NCBI RefSeq assembly: GCF_030812255.1 | Contig: NZ_JAUSSH010000002.1 | Location: 62,001-126,000 of the forward strand | DNA: 64,000 bases | Direction of reading: 5' to 3' | Source: Paeniglutamicibacter psychrophenolicus | Lineage (GTDB): Bacteria; Actinomycetota; Actinomycetes; Actinomycetales; Micrococcaceae | In this document: piece after piece, positions 23,128 through 34,243 of the stretch | How positions within the stretch are numbered: position 1 is the stretch's first letter | Layout: every line of letters begins with the position of its first letter | Notes under the pieces: model-generated | What the model was told of the DNA's origin: nothing | Seen by the model: the letters and a program-made list of their open reading frames with translations, nothing else | The model's database searches: none | Program-made: the position numbers and the translations under genes

Positions 23128-24648
23128 CTAGTGGGTGGGGGCGACGGCGATGTGCTCGCCGCTGACATCCTCGTGTACCTGGCCGCGCTTGGCAATGGCC
23201 AGGTAGACGACGGCACCGAGGCCGGAGCCGATGAACCAGGCGAAGGCCGAGACGGCATGCAGCGCCGGGTTGAAGGCCAGGACCAGGGCCGCGACGGCCG
23301 AGACGCCCAGGGCGATGATGGCGCGGAAGTTCACGCCGCGGGTGAAGTGGTACGTGCCCTCGGGATTGGCCCGGTACAGGTCCGGGATGTTGATCCTGGA
23401 ACGGCGCAGGATCCAGTAGTCGGCCATGATGATGCCGAACAGCGGGCCGAGCAGGGCGCCCAGGCCGCCGAGGAAGTAGGTGATGACCGCGGGGGAGTTG
23501 TAGAGGTTCCACGGCAGGATCAGCAGTCCGATGACACCGGAGATGATGCCGGCGCGGCGGAAGTTCAGGTGCTTCGGGAAAAGGTTCGTCAGCGCGTAGA
23601 TCGGGGCGACGAAGTTGGCCATCAGGTTCACGGCGATGGTCAGGATCAGCAGTGCGGCAGAGGCCGCCAGCAACAGGAAGGTGTTCGGGATGGCTTCGAC
23701 GACGTCCGAGGGGCTGTCGATGACGGTGCCGTCGATCTTGAACTGCGCACCGGTCAGGACCACGACGATCAGGCCGAAAAGGAGCATGTTCAGCGGGATG
23801 CCGAAGAAGTTGCCGCGCACGATCGAGCCCTTGGACTTGGCGCTGCGGGTGAAGTCGCAGAAGTTCAGCACGAAGGTGGCGTAGATGGAGACCCACAGGG
23901 CGCCGCCGCCGAGGATCCCGATCCACATGTCGGCACCGGTCTTGGTGTCGCCGGTGGACCAGGCGATCGAGCCGCCTGCCTGGGTGAACATCCACACGGC
24001 CAGTGCGCCCATGGTGACAAGGATGACCGGGCCGGCGAAGGCCTCGTACTTGCGGATCATTTCCATGCCGTAGCTGACGATGACCAACTGCAGTGCCCAC
24101 AGGGACACGAAGCAGATCCATCCGAGGGTGGACAGCCCCAGGAAGAGGTTGTCGTTCAGGGCCGACGCCCCGGGGGCCACGGCGAGGACCATGACCACCA
24201 GGACCACGGAGGCCAGGTAGGTCTGGATACCGAACCAGGCGATGGCGACGCCGCCACGGAGCAGCGCCGGAATCTGTGCCCCGCGGATGCCGAAGGCAAT
24301 GCGGCTCATGACCGGGAACGGTACGCCGGTCTTCTCACCCATGAACCCGGAGAAGTTCAGCAGACCGAAGAGCAGCAGTGCACCGAAGCCCAGGGCCACC
24401 AGGATCTGCCAGCCACCCAGGCCGAGGGCGAAGAGCCCGATCGCAAACGCATAGTTGCCAAGCGAGTGGACGTCGTTGGCCCACAGCGTGAAGATGCTGT
24501 AGCTGGACCAGGTCCGGCCGGCCTTCGTGGTGGGAGCGAGGTCGCTGTTGTAGAGCGTGGCGCTAAGCCCGTGGGGGTTCAGCTCGTGCAGTTCTGTCGA
24601 CGGCACGCTTGGTACGGACGACGCTGTGCGCACATCTGGATGGGTCAT
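23128..24648 (-). CDS. NCS1 family allantoin permease
   Basis: The 506-residue inner-membrane protein has about 12 helices of the NCS1 (LeuT-like) fold, related to the hydantoin transporter Mhp1 and allantoin permease PucI. Recognisable stretches are NSDLAPTTKAGRTWSSYSIFTLWANDVHSLGNY near the N-terminus, PFPVMSRIAFGIRGAQIPALLRG, and NFCDFTRSAKSKGSI. Its place next to allantoin-catabolic genes supports allantoin (or hydantoin) as substrate; this is inference from context and family. The gene is divergent from hyi-glxR-gcl-glycerate kinase-allB across a 301-bp control region. AAAGG lies about 12 nt before the ATG. Confidence 0.88.
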   Translation of the reverse strand: MTHPDVRTASSVPSVPSTELHELNPHGLSATLYNSDLAPTTKAGRTWSSYSIFTLWANDVHSLGNYAFAIGLFALGLGGWQILVALGFGALLLFGLLNFSGFMGEKTGVPFPVMSRIAFGIRGAQIPALLRGGVAIAWFGIQTYLASVVLVVMVLAVAPGASALNDNLFLGLSTLGWICFVSLWALQLVIVSYGMEMIRKYEAFAGPVILVTMGALAVWMFTQAGGSIAWSTGDTKTGADMWIGILGGGALWVSIYATFVLNFCDFTRSAKSKGSIVRGNFFGIPLNMLLFGLIVVVLTGAQFKIDGTVIDSPSDVVEAIPNTFLLLAASAALLILTIAVNLMANFVAPIYALTNLFPKHLNFRRAGIISGVIGLLILPWNLYNSPAVITYFLGGLGALLGPLFGIIMADYWILRRSRINIPDLYRANPEGTYHFTRGVNFRAIIALGVSAVAALVLAFNPALHAVSAFAWFIGSGLGAVVYLAIAKRGQVHEDVSGEHIAVAPTH

Positions 24649-24949
24649 GACTGGTCGTACCTTTCACCACAGGGGGTGTGACGGGAATTACTGCGTTGAA
24701 CGATAATGGCACGGTTCCACGTAAAAGAAAAGAGTTTTCGCCTGGTGGAAACGTTCTGGAAATACCTGCGCTGGAAATATTGGGCACTCCCGCCCATGCC
24801 GGATGTTGAAAGCCATCGGCTGCGCGGCGGCTGGAAAGGGTTTTGGCGTGAGGCACTTCTTGACAGTGACTCAGGCCACTCGGTACAGTTCTCGTCAAGC
24901 AATAAACATATTTCACAATATGGAAGTTGGAACCATGAAGGAGTCGAAG
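24649..24949. promoter_or_regulatory. divergent control region with three TGGAAA boxes
   Basis: This 301-bp gap between the allantoin permease and hyi holds no gene. TGGAAA occurs three times in the same direction at 24746-24751, 24757-24762 and 24772-24777, and GTTTTC with GGAAAC forms an imperfect inverted repeat at 24734-24752. The boxes resemble half-sites of AllR/IclR-type regulators (TTGGAAAA in E. coli AllR boxes). A short peptide-like frame at the 3' end reads into hyi and is not needed for its start. Confidence 0.45.
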
Positions 24950-25741
24950 ATGGCCTACACCGTCAACTGTTCAATCCTGCTCACCGAGCTGCCCCTCCTG
25001 GAGCGTGCCGCTGCGGCGAAGGCCGCGGGCTTTGACAGCGTTGAATTCTGGTGGCCTTTTGCCACCGCGGTTCCCTCCGACTCCGAGGTCGATGCCTTCA
25101 TCGCCTCGATCAAGGACGCGGGCGTCACGCTCGAGGGCCTGAACTTCTTTGCCGGCGACATGCCGGCCGGGGACCGCGGCCTGGTTTCCTGGGTCGGACG
25201 CGAATCCGAGTTCCTGGCCAACATCGATGTCGTCGCCGGCATCGGCGAAGCGACCGGCTGCAAGGGCTTCAACGCCCTGTACGGCAACCGCCAGCCGGGC
25301 ATCGACGGCCAGGCGCAGGACAAGCTGGCCTTCGAGAACCTTCTCGCGGCCGCCAAGGGCGTCGAGCGCATCGGTGGAACGGTGTTGCTCGAACCGATCT
25401 CCGGTTCCGAGGCCTACCCGCTGAAGACCTCGGCCGACGCGTTCTTCGTCCTGGACAAGGTCCACGCCGCCGGCGCCTCCAACGTGAAGCTGCTGGCCGA
25501 CTTCTACCACCTGGCAGTCAACGGCGATGACGTCGGCGCACTGATCGAGGGCCACGCCCACGAATTCGGCCACATCCAGATCGCCGACGATCCGGGACGC
25601 GGCGCACCGGGCACCGGCACCCTCCCGCTGGGCGAATGGGTCACCCGTTCCCGCGACCTCGGCTACGCCGGCGGCGTCGCCCTGGAATACAAGGCCGCCC
25701 ACGCGGAGGCCTTCACCTGGCTCATCCGCCAGTCCGCCTAG
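24950..25741 (+). CDS. hyi: hydroxypyruvate isomerase
   Basis: Hyi interconverts hydroxypyruvate and tartronate semialdehyde in glyoxylate assimilation. The 263-residue TIM-barrel protein of the xylose isomerase-like superfamily has metal ligands in LLEPISGSEAYPL (Glu), LLADFYHLAVNG (Asp/His), FGHIQIADDPGRGAPGTG and VALEYKA (Glu). The ATG at 24950 is favoured by AAGGAG 6 nt upstream; ATGs at 24920 and 24935 are in frame but worse placed. It is the first gene of the plus-strand operon hyi-glxR-gcl-glycerate kinase-allB. Confidence 0.9.
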   Translation: MAYTVNCSILLTELPLLERAAAAKAAGFDSVEFWWPFATAVPSDSEVDAFIASIKDAGVTLEGLNFFAGDMPAGDRGLVSWVGRESEFLANIDVVAGIGEATGCKGFNALYGNRQPGIDGQAQDKLAFENLLAAAKGVERIGGTVLLEPISGSEAYPLKTSADAFFVLDKVHAAGASNVKLLADFYHLAVNGDDVGALIEGHAHEFGHIQIADDPGRGAPGTGTLPLGEWVTRSRDLGYAGGVALEYKAAHAEAFTWLIRQSA

Positions 25742-25810
25742 TCCGCACCCCATACCCTTCCGGGCCGCCAGCGCCCAAGCCACCAGCACACAAGTTTTCA
25801 GGAGCACGGC

Positions 25811-26728
25811 ATGTCGAACACGCAAAAAATCGCATTCATCGGCCTGGGCATCATGGGCCTGCCCATGGCCATCAACCTGGCCAAGGCAGGCTTCGAGGTC
25901 ACCGGCTACAACCGCAGCCCGGAAAAGACCGCGGACCTGGTGGCCGCCGGCGGCCAGGGCGCGGGCTCCATCCCGGAGGCCGTGGCCGGCGCCGACGTCG
26001 TCATCACCATGGTCCCGGATTCCGCGGACGTCGAAGCAGTGGTCACCGGCGAGGCCGGCGTCTTCGCGCACGCCAAGGCCGGCGCCCTGTGGATCGACAA
26101 CTCCTCCATCCGTCCCGACGTCGCCGCCCGCCTGGCCGAAGAGGCCCGCGCCGCCGGCATCCGCCCGCTCGACGCCCCGGTCTCCGGCGGCGAGGCCGGC
26201 GCCATCGGCGGCGTCCTGTCCATCATGGTCGGCGGCGAGCCGGAAGACTTCGCCGCCGCCGAGGCCGTCTTCAACGCCGTGGGCAAGACCATCGTGCTGG
26301 TCGGCCCGGCCGGATCCGGCCAGACCGTCAAGGCGGCCAACCAGCTGATCGTGGCCGCCAACATCCAGGCCCTCTCCGAGGCCGTGGTCTTCCTCGAGGC
26401 CTACGGAGTGGACACCGACGCCGCCCTGAAGGTCCTCGGCGGCGGACTTGCCGGCTCCAAGGTCCTTGACCAGAAGGGCCAGAAGATCCTTGACCGGTCC
26501 TTCGAACCCGGCTTCCGCCTGGCCCTGCACCACAAGGACATGGGCATCGTGACCTCCGCTGCCCGCGAGGCAGGGGTCGTGCTTCCGCTCGGTGCACTCG
26601 TCGCCCAGCTCGTGGCCTCCACCGTGGCCAGCGGCGACGGCGCCCTGGACCACTCCGGACTCTTCCGCGGCGTACAACGCCTCAGCGGTTCCGCAGACGT
26701 GCCGGCCGAACCAGTGGCCGCCAACTAG
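25811..26728 (+). CDS. glxR: 2-hydroxy-3-oxopropionate (tartronate semialdehyde) reductase
   Basis: The enzyme reduces tartronate semialdehyde to D-glycerate with NAD(P)H. The 305-residue protein is a beta-hydroxyacid dehydrogenase. It has the Rossmann motif FIGLGIMGLPMA at residues 8-19, the substrate loop APVSGGEAGA, the catalytic Lys in GQTVKAANQLIV, and GFRLALHHKDMGI near the C-terminus. It takes the product of Gcl and passes glycerate to the kinase two genes on. GGAG lies 6 nt before the ATG. Confidence 0.92.
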   Translation: MSNTQKIAFIGLGIMGLPMAINLAKAGFEVTGYNRSPEKTADLVAAGGQGAGSIPEAVAGADVVITMVPDSADVEAVVTGEAGVFAHAKAGALWIDNSSIRPDVAARLAEEARAAGIRPLDAPVSGGEAGAIGGVLSIMVGGEPEDFAAAEAVFNAVGKTIVLVGPAGSGQTVKAANQLIVAANIQALSEAVVFLEAYGVDTDAALKVLGGGLAGSKVLDQKGQKILDRSFEPGFRLALHHKDMGIVTSAAREAGVVLPLGALVAQLVASTVASGDGALDHSGLFRGVQRLSGSADVPAEPVAAN

Positions 26729-26755
26729 CCCCTCGCACCGACGGCGCCGGATCGC

Positions 26756-26769
26756 TTCCCATGCGGGAA
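26756..26769. promoter_or_regulatory. TTCCC/GGGAA inverted repeat upstream of gcl
   Basis: TTCCC (26756-26760) and GGGAA (26765-26769) form a perfect inverted repeat with a 4-nt centre in the 170-bp gap between glxR and gcl. The gap is large for an operon and could hold a second promoter. Function is inferred from position only. Confidence 0.35.
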
Positions 26770-26898
26770 ACGCGCCGCCCACACCACCCGGACCGCCGCG
26801 CAGCATCCGCCGCGCGCACAGGGGTCCAACCAAACTTCACACCCTTCCTGCCGCCGGGCCCTGCCGGTGACCGGGATTGATCCAAGGAGCAGTACAAC

Positions 26899-28704
<1,806 letters not shown>

Positions 28705-28732
28705 GCAAGCAGACAAAGGGAAGAAGCAGGCA

Positions 28733-29881
28733 ATGCTGATCGTTGTGGCACCGGACAAGTTCAAGGGAACTCTCACGGGCGCGGAAGTTGCCGCCTCGAT
28801 CAGTGCCGGGGTGCGCCAGGCGCTGCCGCAGGCGCGCACTCTCACGGTGCCCGTCGCGGACGGCGGCGAGGGAACCCTCGCCGCCGCCCTGGAATGCGGC
28901 TTCGTGCAGCACCACGCGCAGGTCGCCGGTCCCACCGGGGAACCGGTCCGTGCGGCCTTCGGGCTGAAGGGACACACCGCCATCGTGGAGATGGCCGAGG
29001 CCTCGGGCCTCGACCGCCTGGCGGGCGGGGTGAAGGATGCGATGGGCGCCAGCAGCCTGGGCACCGGCCAGCTGATCGCCGCGGCGCTGGACGCCGGGGC
29101 CACCGAGATCATCCTGGGGGTCGGCGGCAGTGCCTGCACGGACGGCGGTGCCGGCATGCTCCAGGGGCTCGGCGCGAGGCTGCTCGATGCCGCGGGCCAC
29201 GAGGTGGCCCGCGGCGGCGGACCACTGGGAACCCTGCACCGGGTCGAGTTGTCCGGGCTCGATCCGCGGATCGCCGCCACCACCTTCACGCTGGCGGCCG
29301 ACGTGGAAAACCCGCTGACCGGGTCCAACGGCGCGGCCTTCGTCTTCGGCCCGCAAAAGGGGGCAAGCGACGCCCAGGTCATCGAGCTGGACGCGGCCCT
29401 GGGCCGCTTCGCGCGGGCGCTGGGTGCCGAACTCGGCGGGCAGCGCATCGCCGGCATCGCGGCGTCCCCGGGCGCCGGGGCGGCCGGCGGCGTGGGCTTC
29501 GCCGCGCTGGCGGTGCTGGGTGCCACCCGGCGCCGCGGCATCGACGTGGTGCTGGAACTGACCGGCCTGGAGGCCGCGCTGGAGGGCGCGGCCGCCGTGT
29601 TCACCGGCGAGGGCAGCCTGGACACCCAGTCGCTGGAGGGCAAAACGCCGGTGGGCGTGGCCCAGCTGGCCGCCGCCCACGGCATTCCCGTCTACGCCAT
29701 TTGTGGACGCAACCAACTTTCCACCGAGCAGGCAACATCCGCGGGCTTCACCGCGGTACGATCGCTGCTCGAGCTGGAACCAGATGTTGCCCGTTGCATG
29801 AGTGAGGGTGGATCACTTGTGCAACGGGCGGCAACCCTCTTGGCCCGGGATTTCCTGGCCGCCAACGCGGCCAACGCCTAG
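28733..29881 (+). CDS. glxK: glycerate kinase (GlxK/GarK family)
   Basis: The enzyme phosphorylates D-glycerate, probably to 2-phosphoglycerate as in the GarK/GlxK family, feeding glyoxylate carbon into glycolysis. The 382-residue protein shows the family motifs VVAPDKFKGTLTGAEVAASI at the N-terminus, VADGGEGTLAAAL, LGVGGSACTDGGAGMLQGLGA, LTGSNGAAFVFGPQKGA and VFTGEGSLDTQSLEGKTP. It starts 28 bp after gcl and is followed by allB after about 60 bp, so all belong to one operon. Confidence 0.93.
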   Translation: MLIVVAPDKFKGTLTGAEVAASISAGVRQALPQARTLTVPVADGGEGTLAAALECGFVQHHAQVAGPTGEPVRAAFGLKGHTAIVEMAEASGLDRLAGGVKDAMGASSLGTGQLIAAALDAGATEIILGVGGSACTDGGAGMLQGLGARLLDAAGHEVARGGGPLGTLHRVELSGLDPRIAATTFTLAADVENPLTGSNGAAFVFGPQKGASDAQVIELDAALGRFARALGAELGGQRIAGIAASPGAGAAGGVGFAALAVLGATRRRGIDVVLELTGLEAALEGAAAVFTGEGSLDTQSLEGKTPVGVAQLAAAHGIPVYAICGRNQLSTEQATSAGFTAVRSLLELEPDVARCMSEGGSLVQRAATLLARDFLAANAANA

Positions 29882-29941
29882 GGCCGGGCTATTCTTTCCC
29901 CAATCACCATTTTCCAACGCACAAGATGTAAGGATGCGATC

Positions 29942-31333
29942 ATGGGCAACACCGAGCTCACCGAGTCAGGCACGCCGTCACCGGAAGCAAACACAGGCAC
30001 CGACTTCGATCTGGTGATCCGCGGCGAGCAGATCGTCACCGGCGCCGGCACCGTCGCCCGCGAAATCGGGGTCCGCGACGGCAAGATCGTCGCCATCGAG
30101 CCCCTGGGCAACAACCTCGCCGGCGCCACGGTCATCGAGCTGTCCGCCGAGCAGGTCCTGATCCCGGGACTGGTCGACACCCACGTGCACATCAACGAGC
30201 CCGGCCGCACCGAGTGGGAGGGCTTCGAGTCCGCCACCAAGGCCGCCGCCGCCGGAGGCGTGACCACCGTGGTGGACATGCCGCTGAACTCCATCCCGCC
30301 GACCGTCAACGTCGCGGCGCTGGAACTCAAGCAGGCCGCCGCACGGCCCAAGGCCTTCGTCGACGTGGGATTCTGGGGCGGTGCCATCCCGGGCAACAAG
30401 ACCGACCTGCGGGAGCTGCACGACGCCGGGGTCTTCGGCTTCAAGTGCTTCCTGCTCCACTCGGGCGTCGAGGAATTCCCGTATCTCGAGCCGGACGAGA
30501 TGGAAGAGGACATGACCGAGATCGTGTCCTTCAACTCGATGATGCTCATCCACGCCGAGGATTCGCGGGCCATCGACCGCGCCCCGAACGCCGAGGGCGA
30601 CCACTACGACCGCTTCCTGGCCTCCCGGCCGCGCGGCGCCGAGAACGTCGCGGTGGCCGAGGTCATCGAGCGCGCCCGCTGGACCGGGGCCCGCGCCCAC
30701 ATCCTGCACCTGTCCTCCTCCGACGCCCTGCCGATGATCGAATCGGCCAAGCGCGACGGCGTGAAGCTGACCGTGGAGACCTGCCCGCACTACCTCACGC
30801 TGCTGGCCGAGGAAATCCCGAACGGAGCCACCGCGTTCAAGTGCTGCCCGCCGATCCGCGAGGCCTCCAACCGCGAACTGCTCTGGAAGGGCCTCGAGGA
30901 CGGGATCATCGACTGCATCGTCTCGGACCACTCGCCCTCCACCATCGACCTGAAGGACGTCGAGAACGGCGACTTCGGCGTGGCCTGGGGCGGGGTTGCC
31001 TCGCTGCAGTTGGGTCTGGCACTGATCTGGACCGAGGCCAAGCGCCGCGGCATCAAGCTCGAGACCGTGCTGAACTGGATGTCCAAGCGCCCGGCGGAAA
31101 TCGCCGGCCTGCACCACAAGGGTGCCATCGCGCTGGGCAACGACGCCGACTTCGCGTTCTTCGGGCCGGAGGACAGCTTTGTGGTCGACGTGGACAAGCT
31201 GCACCACAAGAACCCGATTTCCCCGTACCAGGGCAAGGTCCTGGCCGGCAAGGTCAGCCGAACCTTCGTGCGCGGCGTCGAGGTCGACTTCAAGACCCCG
31301 CACGGCAAGCTGATCCGCCGCGGCGAGGTCTAA
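29942..31333 (+). CDS. allB: allantoinase
   Basis: AllB hydrolyses allantoin to allantoate. The 463-residue cyclic amidohydrolase has a binuclear metal site: His81 and His83 in DTHVHINEPG, the carboxylated Lys168 in GVFGFKCFLLHSG, His204 in MLIHAEDS, His256 in AHILHLSSS, and Asp329 in CIVSDHSP. The stretch DMPLNSIPPTVN is typical of allantoinases. AAGGA lies 7 nt before the ATG. TGGAAA appears on the minus strand at 29911-29916 in front of the gene. The next enzyme of the pathway, allantoate amidohydrolase, is not in the window. Confidence 0.95.
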   Translation: MGNTELTESGTPSPEANTGTDFDLVIRGEQIVTGAGTVAREIGVRDGKIVAIEPLGNNLAGATVIELSAEQVLIPGLVDTHVHINEPGRTEWEGFESATKAAAAGGVTTVVDMPLNSIPPTVNVAALELKQAAARPKAFVDVGFWGGAIPGNKTDLRELHDAGVFGFKCFLLHSGVEEFPYLEPDEMEEDMTEIVSFNSMMLIHAEDSRAIDRAPNAEGDHYDRFLASRPRGAENVAVAEVIERARWTGARAHILHLSSSDALPMIESAKRDGVKLTVETCPHYLTLLAEEIPNGATAFKCCPPIREASNRELLWKGLEDGIIDCIVSDHSPSTIDLKDVENGDFGVAWGGVASLQLGLALIWTEAKRRGIKLETVLNWMSKRPAEIAGLHHKGAIALGNDADFAFFGPEDSFVVDVDKLHHKNPISPYQGKVLAGKVSRTFVRGVEVDFKTPHGKLIRRGEV

Positions 31334-31598
31334 ACACCCGCCGCCACACCCTTCCGGGCCGCCCCGGCTTCCCCAGGTTTTCCAGCGCTCTCCTTGGTCA
31401 GTGAACATGCTGGAGGAACACGGTGGTGCCGAGGCGGCCCGGTCTTTTAACCCTCGACCGGCTTGTCGGTCGCTTAGTCCAAGTGTTTTACTATATGCTT
31501 GCATGGCGCGGGCTTGTCCCGGGCATCGCACCACAACGAGGTGGTGCGCGACAATCTTGATCCCGCCGAAGGCGGGCTGCGGGCAGGAAGGGACGGCT

Positions 31599-32015
31599 AT
31601 GAGCTGGAAGCGGGCGAACTTCCTGGGGATGGGGCTCTCCGCGATGCTGACGGCTCTCATCCTGGCCGTCCTGGTCTCCAACGGCGCCGGGGGACTGCAC
31701 GAGTTCCGCCTGGTCAACACGCTGCTTCTGGTGGTGTTCAGCTTCGTGGTGCTCGCCGCGGTGTTCAGCGCGCTGGGGGCAAGGTTCCTTGGATTTTCCT
31801 CCTGCCGCAACTGCATGCTTGCCGTGGGACTGGCCTGGGCGCTCTCGGTCCCCTTGTCCGCCTGGATCAACATGGGCGGGGCCACGGCCGAGGCCTTCGA
31901 GGTGTTCCCCGGCGACTGGGTCTGGGCACTGCTGCCCGCGCTGCTCTACGCCGGATCCATCGCCGGACTGCAACTGGCCAACCGGCGCCGTGAAGCGCTG
32001 GGAACCTCGGCCTGA
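31599..32015 (+). CDS. four-helix membrane protein of unknown function
   Basis: The 138-residue protein has four hydrophobic segments (MGLSAMLTALILAVLVSNG, LVNTLLLVVFSFVVLAAVF, CMLAVGLAWALSVPLSAWI, WVWALLPALLYAGSIAGLQLA) with a CRNC pair between the second and third, and a basic C-terminus. It is not recognised. The ATG at 31599 has a GGAAGGGA ribosome binding site; the frame extends upstream to 31401 without a good start. A small CCCGCC-GAA-GGCGGG hairpin lies at 31562-31576, just upstream. The gap from allB (265 bp) contains a promoter-like TTGTCG...TACTAT around 31463-31494. Confidence 0.65.
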   Translation: MSWKRANFLGMGLSAMLTALILAVLVSNGAGGLHEFRLVNTLLLVVFSFVVLAAVFSALGARFLGFSSCRNCMLAVGLAWALSVPLSAWINMGGATAEAFEVFPGDWVWALLPALLYAGSIAGLQLANRRREALGTSA

Positions 32016-32025
32016 CCCGCTCTCG

Positions 32026-33213
32026 CTACATGGAACCGGTGTCTGCCCGGGTCTCCGGCACCCGGGACCAGCTCCTCCTGGCCTTCCCCGGCGTCCAGTA
32101 GGTGGAGGTCGTGATCCGGCGCTGGTCCAGGTCCCAGTGGGAAAGCAGGCGACGGATCTCCTGCATGGCGGAACGCTCTCCCAACGCCAGGATCTCCACC
32201 TGGCCGTGGGCGGCCGGCAGCTCGCGCAGGGCATTGGCCAGCATGGTGCTGGTGGCAGAGGGTTCGCCCGAGCGGTGGACCCAATGCAGTGCCATGCCCG
32301 CGGGCCGGTCGATCTCGAACTCGTCCGCCGCGGAATCGACCTCCAGGATCACCTGGCCCACGGCGTTGCGCGGCAACATTTCCAGGGCCGCGGCGATGGC
32401 CGGGATGGCGGACTCATCCCCGACATACAGGTGCTGCTCCGCACCGGCATCCGGGCGGAACTTGCCCTTGGACTTCGAAAGCACCAGCAGGTCGCCCGGC
32501 TTGGCCCCGGCCGCCCAGGAGCCGCCGACGCCGTCGGTCCCGTGGACGAAGAAGTCGATTGCCAGTTCACGGGCCACCGGATCATGGCTGCGGATCGTGT
32601 ATGAGCGGGAGACCGGCAGGTCCTCGCGGGCCAGGCGACCGCGCAGCGAACGCATCTCATAGGGCGGGACCAGTCCCAGGGCGGGGTTGGCGAAAAGCAG
32701 CTTGACGTGCTGGTCGGCCGCGCCGTTGGACTCGAAGTCGGCAAAACCCTCGCCCCCGGCAACGATGCGCACCATGCTTTGGCTCAGCCATTTCACGCGC
32801 AGCACCTCGAGCACGATCTGCGAACCACGCACCCGGGTGCGGACCGGCACCGCGGTATCGGCCGGGGCCGGGCCGGCAACCGCAACCGCTGGCTCCTGCC
32901 CGGTGCCCGGTGGCCGAGGCGGCAGCGGAGGCAGTGCACGGTGCCGTGCCTTGCGCAGCGCCTTGGTGGCCGCGGCGTAGGCGGCCCTGCCTCCGGCCTT
33001 CTCGGCGTCGCGCAACGTCGCGTCACGCAACGCCTTGGAGAGCTTGATGCCGCCGTGCCGTGCCGCGCGCTTCAGCTTCTTCTTGGCGGTCTTCCGCCCG
33101 GCCCGCCGGCCTGCCTCAACGGCGGCCTCGAAGACCAGGGCGTGTTCGCGGGCCAGCGCCGGGGGCATCTCGCCGGGATCCACCGGGTGCTTGGGGTGCT
33201 TGTGGTGCGACAT
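32026..33213 (-). CDS. siderophore-interacting protein (SIP family, FAD-dependent) with basic N-terminal extension
   Basis: SIP-family flavoproteins reduce ferric siderophores with NAD(P)H to release iron. The conserved part covers residues about 125-395: a FAD-binding barrel with DQHVKLLF and the flavin motif SRSYTIR (203-208), and a C-terminal SIP domain with GDESAIPAIAAALE and GERSAMQEIRRLL. Unusually, about 120 residues precede it: an N-terminal His/Pro stretch (MSHHKHPKHP) and a Lys/Arg/Ala-rich helical segment (RRAGRKTAKKKLKRAARHG) resembling basic histone-like tails. SIP proteins are normally about 250-300 residues, so this is a fusion or extension. GAGGAG lies 8 nt before the ATG. No siderophore genes are nearby. 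Confidence 0.85.
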   Translation of the reverse strand: MSHHKHPKHPVDPGEMPPALAREHALVFEAAVEAGRRAGRKTAKKKLKRAARHGGIKLSKALRDATLRDAEKAGGRAAYAAATKALRKARHRALPPLPPRPPGTGQEPAVAVAGPAPADTAVPVRTRVRGSQIVLEVLRVKWLSQSMVRIVAGGEGFADFESNGAADQHVKLLFANPALGLVPPYEMRSLRGRLAREDLPVSRSYTIRSHDPVARELAIDFFVHGTDGVGGSWAAGAKPGDLLVLSKSKGKFRPDAGAEQHLYVGDESAIPAIAAALEMLPRNAVGQVILEVDSAADEFEIDRPAGMALHWVHRSGEPSATSTMLANALRELPAAHGQVEILALGERSAMQEIRRLLSHWDLDQRRITTSTYWTPGKARRSWSRVPETRADTGSM

Positions 33214-33340
33214 CTCGAGGGCTCCTCTCGGCCGTACGTGGCGTGCGGGCGTCTTCCGTATCCTCGAGTCTGGCCCGAGTGGCGCCCGGTTACAAGCGGA
33301 CCGGTCCCATGGCGCGGCCTCTGGTGACCGACCAGCCCCG

Positions 33341-34243
33341 CTACCGGCCCTGGTTCATCCGCCCGAGCACCAGCGCAAGGGCCGGCCAGGCGCTGCGCCC
33401 GGCGCGGGTCCGGGCGAAAGCCCGCAGCCGCAGGTCCGGGTTGCGCAGCGGCAGGATGGCGATCCCTTCCTTCCGCGGGCGGTTTTCCGGGAGCAGCCCC
33501 ACGCCGAGCCCGGCCAGGATCAGGTCCTCGACCAGGTCCAGGCTGTCGGCCTGGTGGCGCATGGCCGGGGCGAACCCGGCCATCGAGGACAGGAGCCGCA
33601 GGACGGTCTCGTCGGCCAGGTTGCGCGAGTTCCCGATCCAGTCCCGGTCGCGGAAGGCGGAAAACATCGCCGCCGCATCGGGCGCATCCGTGAATCCCGC
33701 GAAGCGCTCCGCATCACCGCTGGGCACGCCCAGGCCCCAGGGCGTGCTCCACAATTCCAGCGTTTCCACCCCGGGACCGACCGAATCCGGTGCCAGGTTG
33801 TAGTCGTAGGTCAGGGCCAGGTCGATGTCGTCGACGGCCAGCAGCTTCAGCGCCTCGGCCGGCTCGTGCTCGAACACCACGATCCCCACCGCGGGGTGGT
33901 CGGCGGCCAACTCCTTGATGATGGGCATCAGCGTGGTGCGGATCGCGGTCGCGAACCCCGCCACCCGCAGCGTGCCCGAGGGCTCCGCGGCGGGATCCAG
34001 GTCCAGCTTCGCCGCATCGATGGCGCCGAGGATGGTGTGCGCGTGCTCGGCCAGCCGTCGTCCGGCCGGGGTGAGCCGGACCCCGCGCCCGTCGGGTTCC
34101 AGCAATCGGGTTCCGGTTTCCCTCGAGAGTTGCGCGATCTGCTGGGAGACGGTCGAGGTGGTGGTCCCCAGCACGTCTGCGACGGCCCGCATCGAGCCCA
34201 TGCGGGCAAGCTCGTAGAGGTATTGCAGGCGCCGGGTATCCAT
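33341..34243 (-). CDS. LysR family transcriptional regulator
   Basis: The 300-residue protein has an N-terminal LysR winged helix (MDTRRLQYLYELARMGSMRAVADVLG, STVSQQIAQLSRETGTRLLE) and an effector domain (GTLRVAGFATAIRTTLMPIIKEL, GVGLLPENRPR). It is divergent from an EamA transporter gene with 84 bp between the starts, the usual arrangement for a regulator and its target. An ATG at 34252 is also in frame. The inducer is unknown. Confidence 0.86.
   Translation of the reverse strand: MDTRRLQYLYELARMGSMRAVADVLGTTTSTVSQQIAQLSRETGTRLLEPDGRGVRLTPAGRRLAEHAHTILGAIDAAKLDLDPAAEPSGTLRVAGFATAIRTTLMPIIKELAADHPAVGIVVFEHEPAEALKLLAVDDIDLALTYDYNLAPDSVGPGVETLELWSTPWGLGVPSGDAERFAGFTDAPDAAAMFSAFRDRDWIGNSRNLADETVLRLLSSMAGFAPAMRHQADSLDLVEDLILAGLGVGLLPENRPRKEGIAILPLRNPDLRLRAFARTRAGRSAWPALALVLGRMNQGR

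Noticed and set aside
22332-23258. Extended reading frame of the racemase-like gene to 23258
   Set aside because: The extra 60 residues overlap the end of the permease gene and have no family match; the ATG at 23078 gives the conserved MRILVLNVN start.
24803-24949. Upstream extension of hyi
   Set aside because: It reads through the divergent control region with TGGAAA boxes, while the ATG at 24950 has an ideally spaced AAGGAG.
31562-31576. Hairpin CCCGCC-GAA-GGCGGG as a riboswitch or terminator
   Set aside because: Only 6 bp with a 3-nt loop, no T-tract and no recognised riboswitch core; mentioned only as local structure.
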